Source: a bacterium
GTDB taxonomy: Bacteria; UBP14; UBA6098; B30-G16
DNA length: 64,000 nucleotides
Reading direction: 5' to 3'
Assembly (NCBI GenBank): GCA_030613005.1
Contig: JAUWMV010000012.1
Coordinates: 1-64,000 of the forward strand
Shown here: positions 36,282 to 46,668 of the stretch, in pieces
How the letters are laid out: every line of letters begins with the position of its first letter
Numbering within the stretch: position 1 is the first letter of the stretch
Notes under the pieces: model-generated
What the model saw: the letters and a program-made list of their open reading frames with translations, nothing else
Databases searched by the model: none
Told to the model about the DNA's origin: nothing
Made by a program: the position numbers and the translations under genes

Positions 36282-39233
36282 ATGGCTTTTCCAGAAATTG
36301 CATATCCCGATCCAGGATGGGTTTCGCGCTTTGTTGGTCGCAGAGAGCAGGCTGAGATTATTGAGAAAATTTTGGATAGTACTCATCGTGGAGTAACTCT
36401 TCCAATCATTCAAGTTATTGGAGAAGAAGGCGTTGGGAAAAGTTGGTTCTTACAATATTTGAATTATCGCTGGCGTGACAGAGTTGATGTTCCTGTAATT
36501 ATTCTTAGAATAAATAATCCCGCCATGTCTCAATGGGATAAAGCAATCGATGCTCTTTACTCACGTCTGATAAATAGATGGAGAGCTATTCTTCCTCTTA
36601 CGGAATTTGTATTAGGGAGAATTGCTCATCTGAGAGGTGAAAAATTTGAAAGATATACTACATATTCGTCAAGTGTAAAGTATTTACATTGTTTAGAAAA
36701 GCCCAAAGGTGAGTATGAATTGCGAAGAATTCTGGTTGAGCATGGTGTTGATGTTTTCAGAAAAATCTGGGGTAGTAATTGGGGTAGCAAGTTCCTAGCA
36801 AAATCCCCTCAAGAGCTTGCATGGAACCTTTGGGAAGTATTTGGTGTAGATATTGATCAAGCTCTCAGGAATATCGGTATGCGAGGATTAGTTCTTATGG
36901 TGGACGATATAGATCTTAATCCAGCAACCTATTTCAATATTCTAAGTGTTAAGGCATACAGTAGTTTAACCTTATTTATTACTACAATGAAGAATTCTTA
37001 TCCTACTGGTGGTATTCCCCTTGAGATAATTCCGTTAGAACCATTATCACTTCTTGAAAGGAAAGCTTATCTTTATTCACTTGGTATCGAAAAACGGATT
37101 TCTCAACGCAAAATAGAACGCAAGCAATGTTATACTTCAATTGATTATCCTATAGGAGTGATAAAATATAAAAAAATTATAGAAAAAGATGAATCTCTTC
37201 TAAAGGTTCTTGAAGCATTAATTGCTACACGTAGACCGTCTTTAGACGTGATTCGGCAACTTGTTGGTGGTACTGAGGGTATTAAATTCTTTTTGAGTGA
37301 ACCAGCTCTTGTGGATTTAATTGAAAAGCCTGACAGGGTCCCCTGGAGGTTTTTAATTCATCCCAGAGCAAAAAAATGGATTCTATCAATATTAAACAGA
37401 ATTCCCAGATATAAGGAGACATATGGAAATGAGTTGAATCGATTGACAATTTTTGCGAATACAGATTTTAATTCCGGTATGCCTATGTTGTATTGGTATC
37501 TTCGGAATGCTGTTTCCAGATGGGACTTGGGCAGTGCTATTGACGGAATTTTTGCAGCTGATGAAGTTTCAGAAAATAGCAATCATATGGAATTCAAATT
37601 GTATAATCGATACATTCTTCTCGACATAATGAGACCCACATTTAATCGAGAGAAATTGCTAAAATTTGCAAGAATGAGATTACTTTGGAGACAACATGAT
37701 GATGAGACTATCGATTTGTTAATTTCAGCGAAGTGCTTTCTTGATGCGGGAAGAAATCAATCTGCAAGAATAATTGCGGAATATGTTCTTCGCGTTTTTT
37801 CCTCTATGGTTTTAGATAGCGGAGGAAGAAATCCAGCAGCGATACTATTAAGAGCCGAAGCTAACAGAATTTTAGGAATGGCTCAGGCTAGTTTAGGTGA
37901 TCTAACCCAATCTGAGGTTACTCTTAGCAGGGCTGTCGAGGCTACAATCTCTACATTTGGGATGTCAACCGCTTTGGCGGATGAAGCGCTTCTTCTAAAA
38001 ATCCGAATTCTAAAAGACTTGTGTACAATTTATTGCCGAATGGAGCAGTATGACAGAGCCTGGAATTATGCCAGAAACGCGATAGAATTAGCATTTGGTT
38101 TACTTAGTGGTCCGGAATATAGAGTAATTCCAATTATGAATCGAATATTTGAGATTTTCTCTTTCATTATGCAACAACGATTGTGGATATATTCAAAAAT
38201 TGAGGTTTTGAATTGGCTTAAAAGAGTTCAAGATATATGTGAAAATAACTGGAGAATTCCAGGTGTGGATACAATTGGTATTACCCTAGCCAATTTCTTG
38301 CTATATAATTCTAAACTATTGCTTAATTTCGATGAATACGAGGCTTCACAAAAATATACCACAAGATTTGAAAAACTTCTACCAGAATTAGGAGAAATGT
38401 TTCACTGGAGGGCTAAATTATGGCGAAAACTCTCTCTTAAACAAAAATTAATCAAATCTGAAATATGCAGCGGACTCGGAAACCCAAAGGATTCCCTTAA
38501 ACTCGCAACCGAAGTAGTAGAAATAATTGATCTCTGGAATCTTGCTGAAATAGAACCAGAATATTTAGCAAAAGCTAGAATAATTGGTGGGTTATCATTG
38601 GCTAGATTAGAGAAATTTAGCAACTCGATTGTGTGGCTTGAAGAGGGTACTCAGCTCTGTGAAAATATCATAAAAAATAACCCCAGCAATCCAAATTTTT
38701 TAGAGATATATGCTCTTTGTGCTGACGCTTATCATGAAATGACTCGAATAGAATTGCATCAAAGGAAATATCAATTGGCAGTCGAGCATGCAAAAAGAGG
38801 AATAGAAATCAGACGTCTTTTGATTAATTTGACTAGTTCACCAGAATTGTATATACACACCGCAGAACTCTATACACTTCTTCTTGAAGCATTAAAAAGT
38901 TCAAAGGAATACAGTGTTATTGCAGAAAAATTTGATGATACTATCAAAATTATACTCGATGGATGCTTATTATTAGGTGACGAGAGGAAAAGGTGTATTA
39001 GAATTGCTGAGGACCTTTTCAAATTTGGCTTAGAGTTAATTTCAGAACCTCAATGGCGGTCCAAACCGGAGAACTTGCTTTTGCTTTTATCATTATATCC
39101 TCTCTTGAATCGTCAAGAATTGAAATATGCAGCGAACGATATTATAAGAAATCTGGAGAAAGCAGAAATGTCGGAAGAATTATATGATCGTTTAGTTCAA
39201 GTTAAAGAACTCATTGACGGAGATACTAAATAG
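36282..39233 (+). CDS. STAND-type NTPase with C-terminal helical (TPR-like) repeats
   Basis: The 983-residue protein starts directly with the ATPase. Walker A GEEGVGKS is at residues 47-54, preceded by FVGRREQAEIIEKIL, the typical entry of STAND NTPases. Walker B reads LVLMVDDIDL (Asp208-Asp211), followed by a sensor region TLFITTMKNS. A winged-helix-like region follows, and from about residue 480 to the end are helical pairs of TPR type (for example NRILGMAQASLGDLTQSEVTLSRAVEA and YEASQKYTTRFEKLL). No N-terminal or C-terminal effector domain (nuclease, TIR, protease) is recognisable. STAND proteins are signal-induced ATP switches in regulation and antiphage defence. The ligand is unknown. 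The flanking genes are ordinary housekeeping. Confidence 0.78.
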   Translation: MAFPEIAYPDPGWVSRFVGRREQAEIIEKILDSTHRGVTLPIIQVIGEEGVGKSWFLQYLNYRWRDRVDVPVIILRINNPAMSQWDKAIDALYSRLINRWRAILPLTEFVLGRIAHLRGEKFERYTTYSSSVKYLHCLEKPKGEYELRRILVEHGVDVFRKIWGSNWGSKFLAKSPQELAWNLWEVFGVDIDQALRNIGMRGLVLMVDDIDLNPATYFNILSVKAYSSLTLFITTMKNSYPTGGIPLEIIPLEPLSLLERKAYLYSLGIEKRISQRKIERKQCYTSIDYPIGVIKYKKIIEKDESLLKVLEALIATRRPSLDVIRQLVGGTEGIKFFLSEPALVDLIEKPDRVPWRFLIHPRAKKWILSILNRIPRYKETYGNELNRLTIFANTDFNSGMPMLYWYLRNAVSRWDLGSAIDGIFAADEVSENSNHMEFKLYNRYILLDIMRPTFNREKLLKFARMRLLWRQHDDETIDLLISAKCFLDAGRNQSARIIAEYVLRVFSSMVLDSGGRNPAAILLRAEANRILGMAQASLGDLTQSEVTLSRAVEATISTFGMSTALADEALLLKIRILKDLCTIYCRMEQYDRAWNYARNAIELAFGLLSGPEYRVIPIMNRIFEIFSFIMQQRLWIYSKIEVLNWLKRVQDICENNWRIPGVDTIGITLANFLLYNSKLLLNFDEYEASQKYTTRFEKLLPELGEMFHWRAKLWRKLSLKQKLIKSEICSGLGNPKDSLKLATEVVEIIDLWNLAEIEPEYLAKARIIGGLSLARLEKFSNSIVWLEEGTQLCENIIKNNPSNPNFLEIYALCADAYHEMTRIELHQRKYQLAVEHAKRGIEIRRLLINLTSSPELYIHTAELYTLLLEALKSSKEYSVIAEKFDDTIKIILDGCLLLGDERKRCIRIAEDLFKFGLELISEPQWRSKPENLLLLLSLYPLLNRQELKYAANDIIRNLEKAEMSEELYDRLVQVKELIDGDTK

Positions 39234-39238
39234 TTAAT

Positions 39239-39916
39239 GTGAATACAATTTCATATAAAATCGATACTCTTAGGGAAAAAATCTCGGAAACAGCCTTGAA
39301 GTTAAGTAGAAATGTCGATGATATAAAGCTGGTTGCCGTGACCAAACATGCAAATGTGATCGATATCAGAGAAGCTTACAATGCAGGACAGAGAGATTTC
39401 GGGGAAAATTATGTCCAATTGGTGCTACCTAAAATGGAACAACTACCAGATGACATTAAATGGCATTTTATTGGTCGATTGCAGAAAAATAAGATTAACA
39501 AAATTCTTGGCAGGTTCGTTTTAATTCATTGCATTGATTCAATGAAAATTGCAGATGCTCTTAATTCTCGTGCTAAGATTAAATCAATCACTCAAAACAT
39601 TCTTATCGAAGTTAAAACAAGCGATGAAAGCAGTAAGCAGGGAATTCCTCTCAGTAGTTGTATTGAATTTGTGCGTCATATAATTGACAACTACAAAAGT
39701 CTAAATTTGATAGGCTTAATGACTGTGGCTCCGTTTACTCACCAATGTAAACCTATTGAAAAGAGCTTTGGAGCTCTTAGGGTTTTGCGCGATGATTTAA
39801 GTTTGCAGGGAATTGAATTACCTGAATTGTCCATGGGTATGTCGCAGGATTGGTCTATTGCAATCGAATATGGTGCTACTATTTTGCGAATAGGAACTGC
39901 AATTTTTGGAAGCTAA
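39239..39916 (+). CDS. PLP homeostasis protein (YggS/PROSC family)
   Basis: The 225-residue PLP-binding protein keeps free pyridoxal phosphate in balance. It has the family core LVAVTKHA with the Schiff-base Lys36, FGENYVQ, WHFIGRLQKNKINKIL, LMTVAPFTHQ, and the phosphate-binding SMGMSQDWSIAIEYGATILRIGTAIFGS. The start is a GTG 5 bp after the STAND gene stop, so it is probably translated from the same message. In many genomes this gene lies near division or pyrroline genes; here it does not. Confidence 0.95.
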   Translation: MNTISYKIDTLREKISETALKLSRNVDDIKLVAVTKHANVIDIREAYNAGQRDFGENYVQLVLPKMEQLPDDIKWHFIGRLQKNKINKILGRFVLIHCIDSMKIADALNSRAKIKSITQNILIEVKTSDESSKQGIPLSSCIEFVRHIIDNYKSLNLIGLMTVAPFTHQCKPIEKSFGALRVLRDDLSLQGIELPELSMGMSQDWSIAIEYGATILRIGTAIFGS

Positions 39917-40047
39917 TTTTTTTTGTTTATCGGAATTACAATAGAGATATTGTCATTATAAATTAAGTTACTATTTTCAAACTGAAATTATTTCAAAATT
40001 GGTTATACTAATCGGTTTTGGAAACATAAATAACGGAGTTAAACGAT

Positions 40048-41775
40048 ATGACAGGTTTCTTGCAGTTCGTATTGCATTCACATCTTCCATTTGTTCTTTC
40101 CCATGGTCGATGGCCTCATGGTGCAGATTGGATTTTCGAAGCTTCAGCGGAAACATACATACCCTTATTACAGAATCTTCATAAATCCAAACAGTTAGGC
40201 ACACCATTAAAATTTACAATTGGGATATCCCCAGTTTTATTAGAGCAACTATCTCATCCTTCTTTCTCCGAGCAATTTTCTGAGTATCTGAAAATGAAGA
40301 TTTCTTCTGCGGAAAATGATAAGAAATATTTCGATGAGATTAGCGATATTAAGAGATTTAATCTTGCCGATATGTGGAAAAAATTTTACACGGATGTGCT
40401 AAGGTTTTTTGAATCAATTCAGGGAGATATAGTTTCTGAATTCCGAAGGTGGCAGGATTCGGAGTTTATTGAGATAATAACATGTGCTGCGACACACGGT
40501 TACCTGCCACTTTTAGGAACAGATAATTCTGTTTATGCGCAAATTGCTGTTGCGAAGGAAGTACATAAAAGGCATTTCGGCGTGGATCCAAAGGGTATAT
40601 GGCTTCCGGAAGCTGCATATAGACCTGGATATGAATGGATACCTCCTGTGGGAAACGACAAGACACCACGACTAAGAAAAGGTATAGAACAGTTTCTTTA
40701 TAACTTGGATATTCGGTTTTTCGTTGTGGATTCGCATTTGCTGAAAGGTGGCAAGGCAATTGGTGTATATATAGATAGATTTGAAGCTTTGAAAAAATTG
40801 TGGTCGCAATTTGAATCCCAATATGTTCCCCGCGAGGAAGTGCCTCGATCACCGTATAAGCCTTACCTTTGTAGTTCTTCACACGGTAAATATGCAACTC
40901 CATTCTTTGTTCGCGACCCAAAATCTGGTTTGCAGGTTTGGAGCGGTGAATGGGGTTATCCCGGAAATCCAGCTTATTTGGATTTTCATAAAAAGCATTT
41001 CCCGGGTGGACACAGATACTGGCGAGTTACGGATGCTAAAGCTGACCTTGCAGATAAAAATATTTATAGACCGGAATGGATCCCTAATGTTATTGCAGAA
41101 CACGGATATCATTTTGTTCAGTTGTGTTCCGAGATAATCAAAGAAAACGCTGCTAACCTTAATCAACCTCCTATAATCACGGCACCTTTCGATACAGAAC
41201 TATTCGGACATTGGTGGTTTGAGGGTCCTAGATGGCTTCTTGAGGTTGCCCAAAATATAGCTAAAAACGAAACTCTTGAAATGTCTTGTGGATGGGAATT
41301 CTTGGAGAAATTTCCTCCAGGTGAAGTTGTAGAACTTCCTGAGGGTTCATGGGGTCAAGGTGGTTTTCACTACATATGGCTTAATAGCTGGACTGAATGG
41401 ACATGGGAAAAAATATACGAAGCTGAAAAGATCATGGTTGAATTTGCGAATAAGTTTGAAGATAGAAGGAATGATGACGGGCTTCATAGGGTTCTTTCAC
41501 AACTTGGAAGAGAGCTTTTACTGCTGGAATCCTCGGATTGGCAATTCTTAATAAGCACATGGTCTGCAAGGGATTATGCTGAAAATAGGCTTTTGTTTCA
41601 CTGGGAAAAATTTAATGAAATAAAAATAATTGCGGATATTCTTATAAGTGGTGGGCAACCTTCAAGCGGGATGTGGCGAGAATTCGAACTTATTGAACTT
41701 CAGGACGATATCTTTCCTGAATTAGATCCCACTCTTTGGGCTGATAGCAATTTAAACTTTGAAGAAAAGGAGTAA
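40048..41775 (+). CDS. GH57 1,4-alpha-glucan branching enzyme
   Basis: The 575-residue protein has the GH57 signature regions: HSHLPF near the N-terminus, a His/Gly region ITCAATHGYLPLL, the nucleophile block GIWLPEAA (Glu188), and the acid block APFDTELFGHWWFEG (Asp382). The C-terminal helical domain carries SARDYAENRL. This layout is that of the AmyC/TTHA1902-type branching enzyme, which makes alpha-1,6 branches in glycogen. It has no signal peptide and acts in the cytoplasm. A GGAG site lies nine bases before the ATG. Its stop is 2 bp before a small membrane-protein gene. No glgA or glgC is nearby. Confidence 0.9.
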   Translation: MTGFLQFVLHSHLPFVLSHGRWPHGADWIFEASAETYIPLLQNLHKSKQLGTPLKFTIGISPVLLEQLSHPSFSEQFSEYLKMKISSAENDKKYFDEISDIKRFNLADMWKKFYTDVLRFFESIQGDIVSEFRRWQDSEFIEIITCAATHGYLPLLGTDNSVYAQIAVAKEVHKRHFGVDPKGIWLPEAAYRPGYEWIPPVGNDKTPRLRKGIEQFLYNLDIRFFVVDSHLLKGGKAIGVYIDRFEALKKLWSQFESQYVPREEVPRSPYKPYLCSSSHGKYATPFFVRDPKSGLQVWSGEWGYPGNPAYLDFHKKHFPGGHRYWRVTDAKADLADKNIYRPEWIPNVIAEHGYHFVQLCSEIIKENAANLNQPPIITAPFDTELFGHWWFEGPRWLLEVAQNIAKNETLEMSCGWEFLEKFPPGEVVELPEGSWGQGGFHYIWLNSWTEWTWEKIYEAEKIMVEFANKFEDRRNDDGLHRVLSQLGRELLLLESSDWQFLISTWSARDYAENRLLFHWEKFNEIKIIADILISGGQPSSGMWREFELIELQDDIFPELDPTLWADSNLNFEEKE

Positions 41776-41777
41776 TT

Positions 41778-42344
41778 GTGAGCAAGCAATATATATCTTC
41801 TGCTTTGATAGCTGGTAGTATTGTAGCGTTGCTTTCAGCAATACCTTTTGTCAGTTCTTGCTGTTGTCTGTGGCTTCTTGCAGGGGGATTCTTTGCTGCA
41901 CATCTTGTTAGGAATGATATAGGTTTAATAACTTCGGGAAACGGTTTCCTTTCTGGATTATTTGCTGGGATTTGGTCATCTATACTTTATACTATACTTA
42001 ATACACTTATGATGATTATCAAACCTGAAGCTGCGCTTGATGCTATCTATAAAGGCTTTGAAACCGGACCGTTTAATCTACCCCCTGAAACTTTAGAGTT
42101 GATATATAAGTTAGCAAGCTCACCATTATTAAATTTCGGTATTCATCTGGGAATAAGCATGATAACTTTTCCAGTAATAATGGGATTAGGTGGTTTGATT
42201 TATGCATTAATTTTTAAAAAAAAGAAAGCTGAGACGGATAAAAAACCGACACAACAGTTTCCACCACAACAAATTCAATCGAAACCGGATATAGATTCAG
42301 AACAGCCACCTACATTGCCAACATCTAACGATAGCAAAACTTAA
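41778..42344 (+). CDS. Small membrane protein with a Pro/Gln-rich tail
   Basis: The 188-residue protein has four predicted membrane helices (about 8-28, 29-45, 57-82 and 117-145) and a Cys cluster SSCCCLWLLAG between the first two. It ends in a soluble tail rich in Pro, Gln and Ser (from about 155). I do not recognise a family; proteins of this kind are often annotated as DUF4199- or DUF5518-like, but I cannot confirm that. The start is a GTG, two bases after the branching-enzyme stop, with AAAAGGAG inside that gene. A terminator follows. Confidence 0.7.
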   Translation: MSKQYISSALIAGSIVALLSAIPFVSSCCCLWLLAGGFFAAHLVRNDIGLITSGNGFLSGLFAGIWSSILYTILNTLMMIIKPEAALDAIYKGFETGPFNLPPETLELIYKLASSPLLNFGIHLGISMITFPVIMGLGGLIYALIFKKKKAETDKKPTQQFPPQQIQSKPDIDSEQPPTLPTSNDSKT

Positions 42345-42384
42345 TACTATAATTCAATTTCTCATAACTTAATTCAACAGTAAA

Positions 42385-42404
42385 GGGCAGGAATAAACCT
42401 GCCC
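42385..42404. terminator. Terminator between convergent genes (may work both ways)
   Basis: GGGCAGG (42385-42391) pairs with CCTGCCC (42398-42404). The plus-strand side is followed by TACTTTATT and the minus-strand side by TTTACTG. It separates the membrane-protein gene from lysS on the opposite strand. Confidence 0.7.
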
Positions 42405-42431
42405 TACTTTATTCGAGGAATATAGTTTAGT

Positions 42432-43907
42432 CTATTTTAGTGGTCTTTGTAACGGAAACAAAATTACATCTTTAAGGGAATAGCTATTAGTTAGTATCAT
42501 AACGATACGGTCAATGCCCATTCCCATACCTGCTGTTGGTGGCATTCCATGCTCTATCGCAGTGAGAAAATCTTCATCCATAACCTGTGCCTCTAAGTTG
42601 CCTTTTGCTCGAAGTTTCATTTGCTCTTCAAAACGTGCTCGTTGATCGATTGGATCATTAAGCTCGGTGAATGCGTTGGCAATCTCGAAACCATACCAGA
42701 AAAACTCGAATCTCTCAACAATACTCTTTGTTCCCGACTTTCTCTTTGCCAAAGGCGACAATTCTAATGGATAATCTATTATAAATGTAGGTTCAATAAG
42801 CGCGCGTTCCACTCGCTCTTTGAATATTTCATCCACAAGGACGTAATTCGAAGCCTTTGGGTCATATTCGATATGTTGATCCTCAAGATAAGCTATTAAT
42901 TGATCTCTTGTGGAGTCCCTGAAATTTCTTCCAGTTCTTTTTTCAATAATTTCCCAAAAAGAAATTCTCGCAAATGGTTTTGTGAGTTCAGTTGTAGTTT
43001 CCTGATAATTTATTTTTAGAGTTCCTGTGGTTTTTTCAGCGATGTATTTAACAAGGTTTTCGGTCAAATCCATCATATCGTAATAATCTGCGAATGCTTG
43101 ATAAATCTCAATCATTGTGAACTCAGGATTATGCATTCTGTCAATACCCTCGTTGCGAAAATCCTTACCGATTTCATAAACTTTGTCTATTCCACCTATA
43201 ATTACTCGTTTCAAATATAGTTCGGTGGCAATTCTGAGATATAATTTCATATCCATAGCGTTGTGGTGCGTTTCAAATGGTTTAGCAAAAGCTCCACCAT
43301 ATAGGCGTTGCAATATTGGAGTTTCTACCTCTATATATCCCAGTGAATCTAAATAATTGCGTATTGTGGATGTAATTTTTGCTCGGATTATAAATCTCTC
43401 TTTAACTTCGGAATCCATCAACATATCGAGATAGCGATATCTTATTCGTTTATCTTCGTCAACTAACCCATGCCACTTTTCTGGGAGCGGTAATAATGCT
43501 TTTGAAAGCAATTTCAGATCTTCGACGAGAATAGTTTCCTCTTCTGTTCGAGTTCTAAATAGCGTGCCGGTTATCTGCAAGAAATCTCCAACATCGATCA
43601 TTTTTTTAAACAGGTTATACTTATCTTCACCAATAAGGTCGAGCTTAGCATATATTTGAAAGGATGCAGAACCATCTTTAATGTGTGCAAAAGCACTCTT
43701 TCCATGAAGTCTCTTTGAGATAACTCTACCGCAAACTGTTATAGTTTTTTTAGATTTGACAAACTCCTCAAACTTTTCGAGAAGATTTTTTAAGGTCATA
43801 TCCGATTTTGCTCGAGCAGGATATGAATCTATGCCCATTTGAGACAATTGATGCAATTTATTAAGTCGGACAGTTCGTTCATTTGGTGGATTGGGTTCCA
43901 TATTCAA
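42432..43907 (-). CDS. lysS: Lysyl-tRNA synthetase, class II
   Basis: The 491-residue protein charges tRNA-Lys. It has the OB-fold anticodon domain (about 50-150) including GKSAFAHIKDG, and the class II core with motif 2 FRNEGIDRMHNPEFTMIE and motif 3 GMGMGIDRIVMIL. The start may be the TTG at 43907, five bases after an AAAGGAGTG site, or the ATG at 43901, which is eleven bases from it; I keep the TTG. It stands alone, convergent with the branching-enzyme pair. Confidence 0.96.
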   Translation of the reverse strand: MNMEPNPPNERTVRLNKLHQLSQMGIDSYPARAKSDMTLKNLLEKFEEFVKSKKTITVCGRVISKRLHGKSAFAHIKDGSASFQIYAKLDLIGEDKYNLFKKMIDVGDFLQITGTLFRTRTEEETILVEDLKLLSKALLPLPEKWHGLVDEDKRIRYRYLDMLMDSEVKERFIIRAKITSTIRNYLDSLGYIEVETPILQRLYGGAFAKPFETHHNAMDMKLYLRIATELYLKRVIIGGIDKVYEIGKDFRNEGIDRMHNPEFTMIEIYQAFADYYDMMDLTENLVKYIAEKTTGTLKINYQETTTELTKPFARISFWEIIEKRTGRNFRDSTRDQLIAYLEDQHIEYDPKASNYVLVDEIFKERVERALIEPTFIIDYPLELSPLAKRKSGTKSIVERFEFFWYGFEIANAFTELNDPIDQRARFEEQMKLRAKGNLEAQVMDEDFLTAIEHGMPPTAGMGMGIDRIVMILTNSYSLKDVILFPLQRPLK

Positions 43908-44345
43908 TTACACTCCTTTCTTTCTCAGGATTTTTTGGAATATTATAAAAAATAACAAGAAAAATATACAGTATTTAAGTCATCGTTCAATTACATATTC
44001 GTTAGGTTAAATATTAACATTAATATAATTCATCACAATTTATTTGAAGTTGACCGAATAGTATCCACATATATGCAAACTTTTGGTTAAGATTCAATTG
44101 AAATGAATTTAACTCAGAAAAAACATTAGCATTGTGTAATGTGTCTATTAGGACAATCAATTGAAACATATATATTGTCGAAGCAGATTAAAATTCGAGA
44201 ATTACTAAAAAATCTTACAATGTAAAGTTATTTAAATCTTTATAAGAAGAGAATGACTTCTTAATTACTAAAAATAATTTAATTAAAACTTTGAAATAAT
44301 AATTCTAATATTTTATTTTTTGTATAATAAAAAGGGGGAATCGAT
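43908..44345. other. A+T-rich divergent intergenic region
   Basis: This 438-bp region separates lysS (minus) from the LVIVD-type secreted protein (plus). I see no gene, tRNA or hairpin with support. It must hold both promoters; its high A+T content gives many TATAAT-like words and no single convincing pair. Confidence 0.6.
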
Positions 44346-46481
44346 ATGAGGGAAAGAATTATATATGTCTGGGTGTTGTTAGTTATACTTTTGTTTACAT
44401 CTTTTGGAAATTGCATTTCCATTGAAGGTGTTTTAGATCGAATGAGTCATGGAACATATGGCGAAACCGTTGGTAGATACCTTTATGTTCTTTCATCTAA
44501 AATCACAATATATGACGCTTCAGATTCGGTTAACCTCGAAAATGTTAATTCAATAATAATACCTGCTGCTGAAATCAAATCATTTCAAGTAAGAGATTCA
44601 CTTTTGTATATGGTGGCATCGGATGACAAATTTTACATTTATTCGTTAAGAGACACTGTAAATCCAGTAGAGAAATCTCATGTGAATTTGCCCGGTTATG
44701 CAGGTCGAAGAGTGGTTACTATAGTGTTAAATGGTGATTATGCATATCTACCTGCGCGAATAAGGGAATTACAAATTGTAAATATTTCTAATCCATCATT
44801 GCCAGTCTTGGTTGGGGAATATGATTGTGATCAACCTCGAATGGCTACTGTTTACGGAGAACAATTGTTTGTCACAAAAACTAACGAATTAATTGTGTTA
44901 AATATTTCATCTCCCACATCTCCCACAGAAGTAGGAAGGATTCCGATTGTAGGTTCAGTGCATCAAATTATGACTAAAAATGAAAGATTTTATATGCTCG
45001 TTGATGACACAGTAAAAATGTATAACATTTTAAGTGGTAGAGTACCCAGATTAGTGAAATCCTTAGATATGCAAACTGCAACAAGGAAACTAATAATCCG
45101 TGATGATGGCACAGGATTGTTACTCTGCGATACGATGCTTACATCGATCATCATTCGATCTGATACTGCTTACGTTATTTCGACAAAGAACTTGAGTTCA
45201 GGAACCGGGAAAGACATTGTGCTAAAAGGTAAAATTGCTTTTGCAATTTCGACTGACCTTTTACATACTTTCGATGTTTCGAGGGCTATATCATTAAGGC
45301 TTTTAGGAACGTACGGTTTTACGTTTCAAAAGATGAAAATGTGGGGACCGTATGTTTATGTATTGAATAAAAAAGCGCGTAACGGATACTTAGGTACGAT
45401 TAATATAAGTGATAAAAGTAATCCGTTTTTTGAGAAAGTGATACCGATATTAGGACAACCCATGGGAATCGACATTACAGATACTTTTTTGTACTTCAAT
45501 AATGCCATCGGTAATGGGATTCAAGCGTTATATATTCGACAACCGTCAAATCCACAAGTATTGACCAGAATAGATACACAACAACCGATAAATACAATGG
45601 ATATTCAGAACTTCCTTCTTTATGCGATAACCAATGATTCTATGTTATTATTGGATGTAATACATCCATTAGCTGCCACAATATTATCTAGGATACCGCT
45701 TCGAGGTGTTCCATATCCCACAGCCAGCAATGTAGTTTCCAATAGCGGAATTGTGTATGCAGCGCTTTCCAATGACATAAAAGCGAAAATATTCATAATC
45801 GATGCTTTTAATCCTTGGGGACCATTGATTTCAGACTCTTTGGATGTTACTACACCGGGTGAGGGTTTCATTTCGGAAATGATTCTAAGTGATGATAAAC
45901 TTTTTCTTACGAAATCAAATTCTGGTTTACGTATTTATGATGTAAGTAATCCATTTGTTTTAAACGAAATTGCATCCGAATCATTTAATTTCCTGAAAAA
46001 TATTTATGTATGCGACTCTATTATCTATGCTGTGAATGATGACGATTTTCTATTAATAAATTTTGCAGATTTAGGGGATATAAGGATTGTAGAATCGTAT
46101 AATTTGCCGTATACAGAATTTACTTGGGGAGATGTATATGTCCGACCGCCTTATGCTTACGTAGCAAACGGTCCTTTTTTCTATATTTTCGATGTTTCCG
46201 AATATTCCGGAATTTCAGAGGAAAAGCTGCGACCCAAAACTCCTGAGATTTATTCATTCCCAAACCCATTTAATGCTCGATGTGTAATAGATCTATCCAG
46301 TTTCAATGAACCCATTGTGATTGAAATTTTCACTACTGATGGTCGATTAATTAAAAAGGATAATGTGAGTGTTCCGGGGAAATATATATGGGAAGCGGAA
46401 GGACTAAAGTCCGGGATATATTTTGTTAAAGTAAGTAGCAGTAATGAAACGGTGATGTCAAAAATAACATTAATTAAATAG
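44346..46481 (+). CDS. Secreted LVIVD-repeat beta-propeller protein with PNPFN sorting domain
   Basis: The 711-residue protein has a signal peptide (about 1-25). Repeats of the LVIVD type make up most of it: phrases such as RELQIVNISNPSLPVLVGEY, NELIVLNISSPTSPTEVGRI and SGLRIYDVSNPFVLNEI recur about every 45 residues and should form beta-propeller blades. The last roughly 75 residues are a sorting domain: FPNPFNARCVIDL, IEIFTTDGRLI and GIYFVKVSSSNETV. It is probably exported by a type IX-like system to the surface. Function is unknown. AAAGGGGGAATCG precedes the ATG. The restriction-modification cassette begins about 190 bp downstream. Confidence 0.83.
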   Translation: MRERIIYVWVLLVILLFTSFGNCISIEGVLDRMSHGTYGETVGRYLYVLSSKITIYDASDSVNLENVNSIIIPAAEIKSFQVRDSLLYMVASDDKFYIYSLRDTVNPVEKSHVNLPGYAGRRVVTIVLNGDYAYLPARIRELQIVNISNPSLPVLVGEYDCDQPRMATVYGEQLFVTKTNELIVLNISSPTSPTEVGRIPIVGSVHQIMTKNERFYMLVDDTVKMYNILSGRVPRLVKSLDMQTATRKLIIRDDGTGLLLCDTMLTSIIIRSDTAYVISTKNLSSGTGKDIVLKGKIAFAISTDLLHTFDVSRAISLRLLGTYGFTFQKMKMWGPYVYVLNKKARNGYLGTINISDKSNPFFEKVIPILGQPMGIDITDTFLYFNNAIGNGIQALYIRQPSNPQVLTRIDTQQPINTMDIQNFLLYAITNDSMLLLDVIHPLAATILSRIPLRGVPYPTASNVVSNSGIVYAALSNDIKAKIFIIDAFNPWGPLISDSLDVTTPGEGFISEMILSDDKLFLTKSNSGLRIYDVSNPFVLNEIASESFNFLKNIYVCDSIIYAVNDDDFLLINFADLGDIRIVESYNLPYTEFTWGDVYVRPPYAYVANGPFFYIFDVSEYSGISEEKLRPKTPEIYSFPNPFNARCVIDLSSFNEPIVIEIFTTDGRLIKKDNVSVPGKYIWEAEGLKSGIYFVKVSSSNETVMSKITLIK

Positions 46482-46591
46482 ATACTGCTGTCAAAAAATG
46501 ATTTCTCCACTATTCAATTTATGGAGAATTCTAAATGCTTATTTAAGTATCTTTGTGGGCTCGGTTCTTGAAAATTTTCGTTTATCGGTCT

Positions 46592-46667
46592 CAGCATATA
46601 CAACGTTGTAATCACAAGGAGCAATATCCGTAAGGCAAGGGTGAAGTAGTGATCAGTGTAAATGCTG
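46592..46667. repeat. Imperfect long hairpin beside the restriction-modification cassette
   Basis: CAGCATATACA (46592-46602) pairs with TGTAAATGCTG (46657-46667), 10 of 11. Inside it TAATCAC (46609-46615) pairs with GTGATCA (46649-46655), 6 of 7. The loop is about 33 bases. The layout recalls an integron attC site next to a GTTATG word, but matching outer core boxes are not found. Confidence 0.45.
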
Positions 46668-46668
46668 C

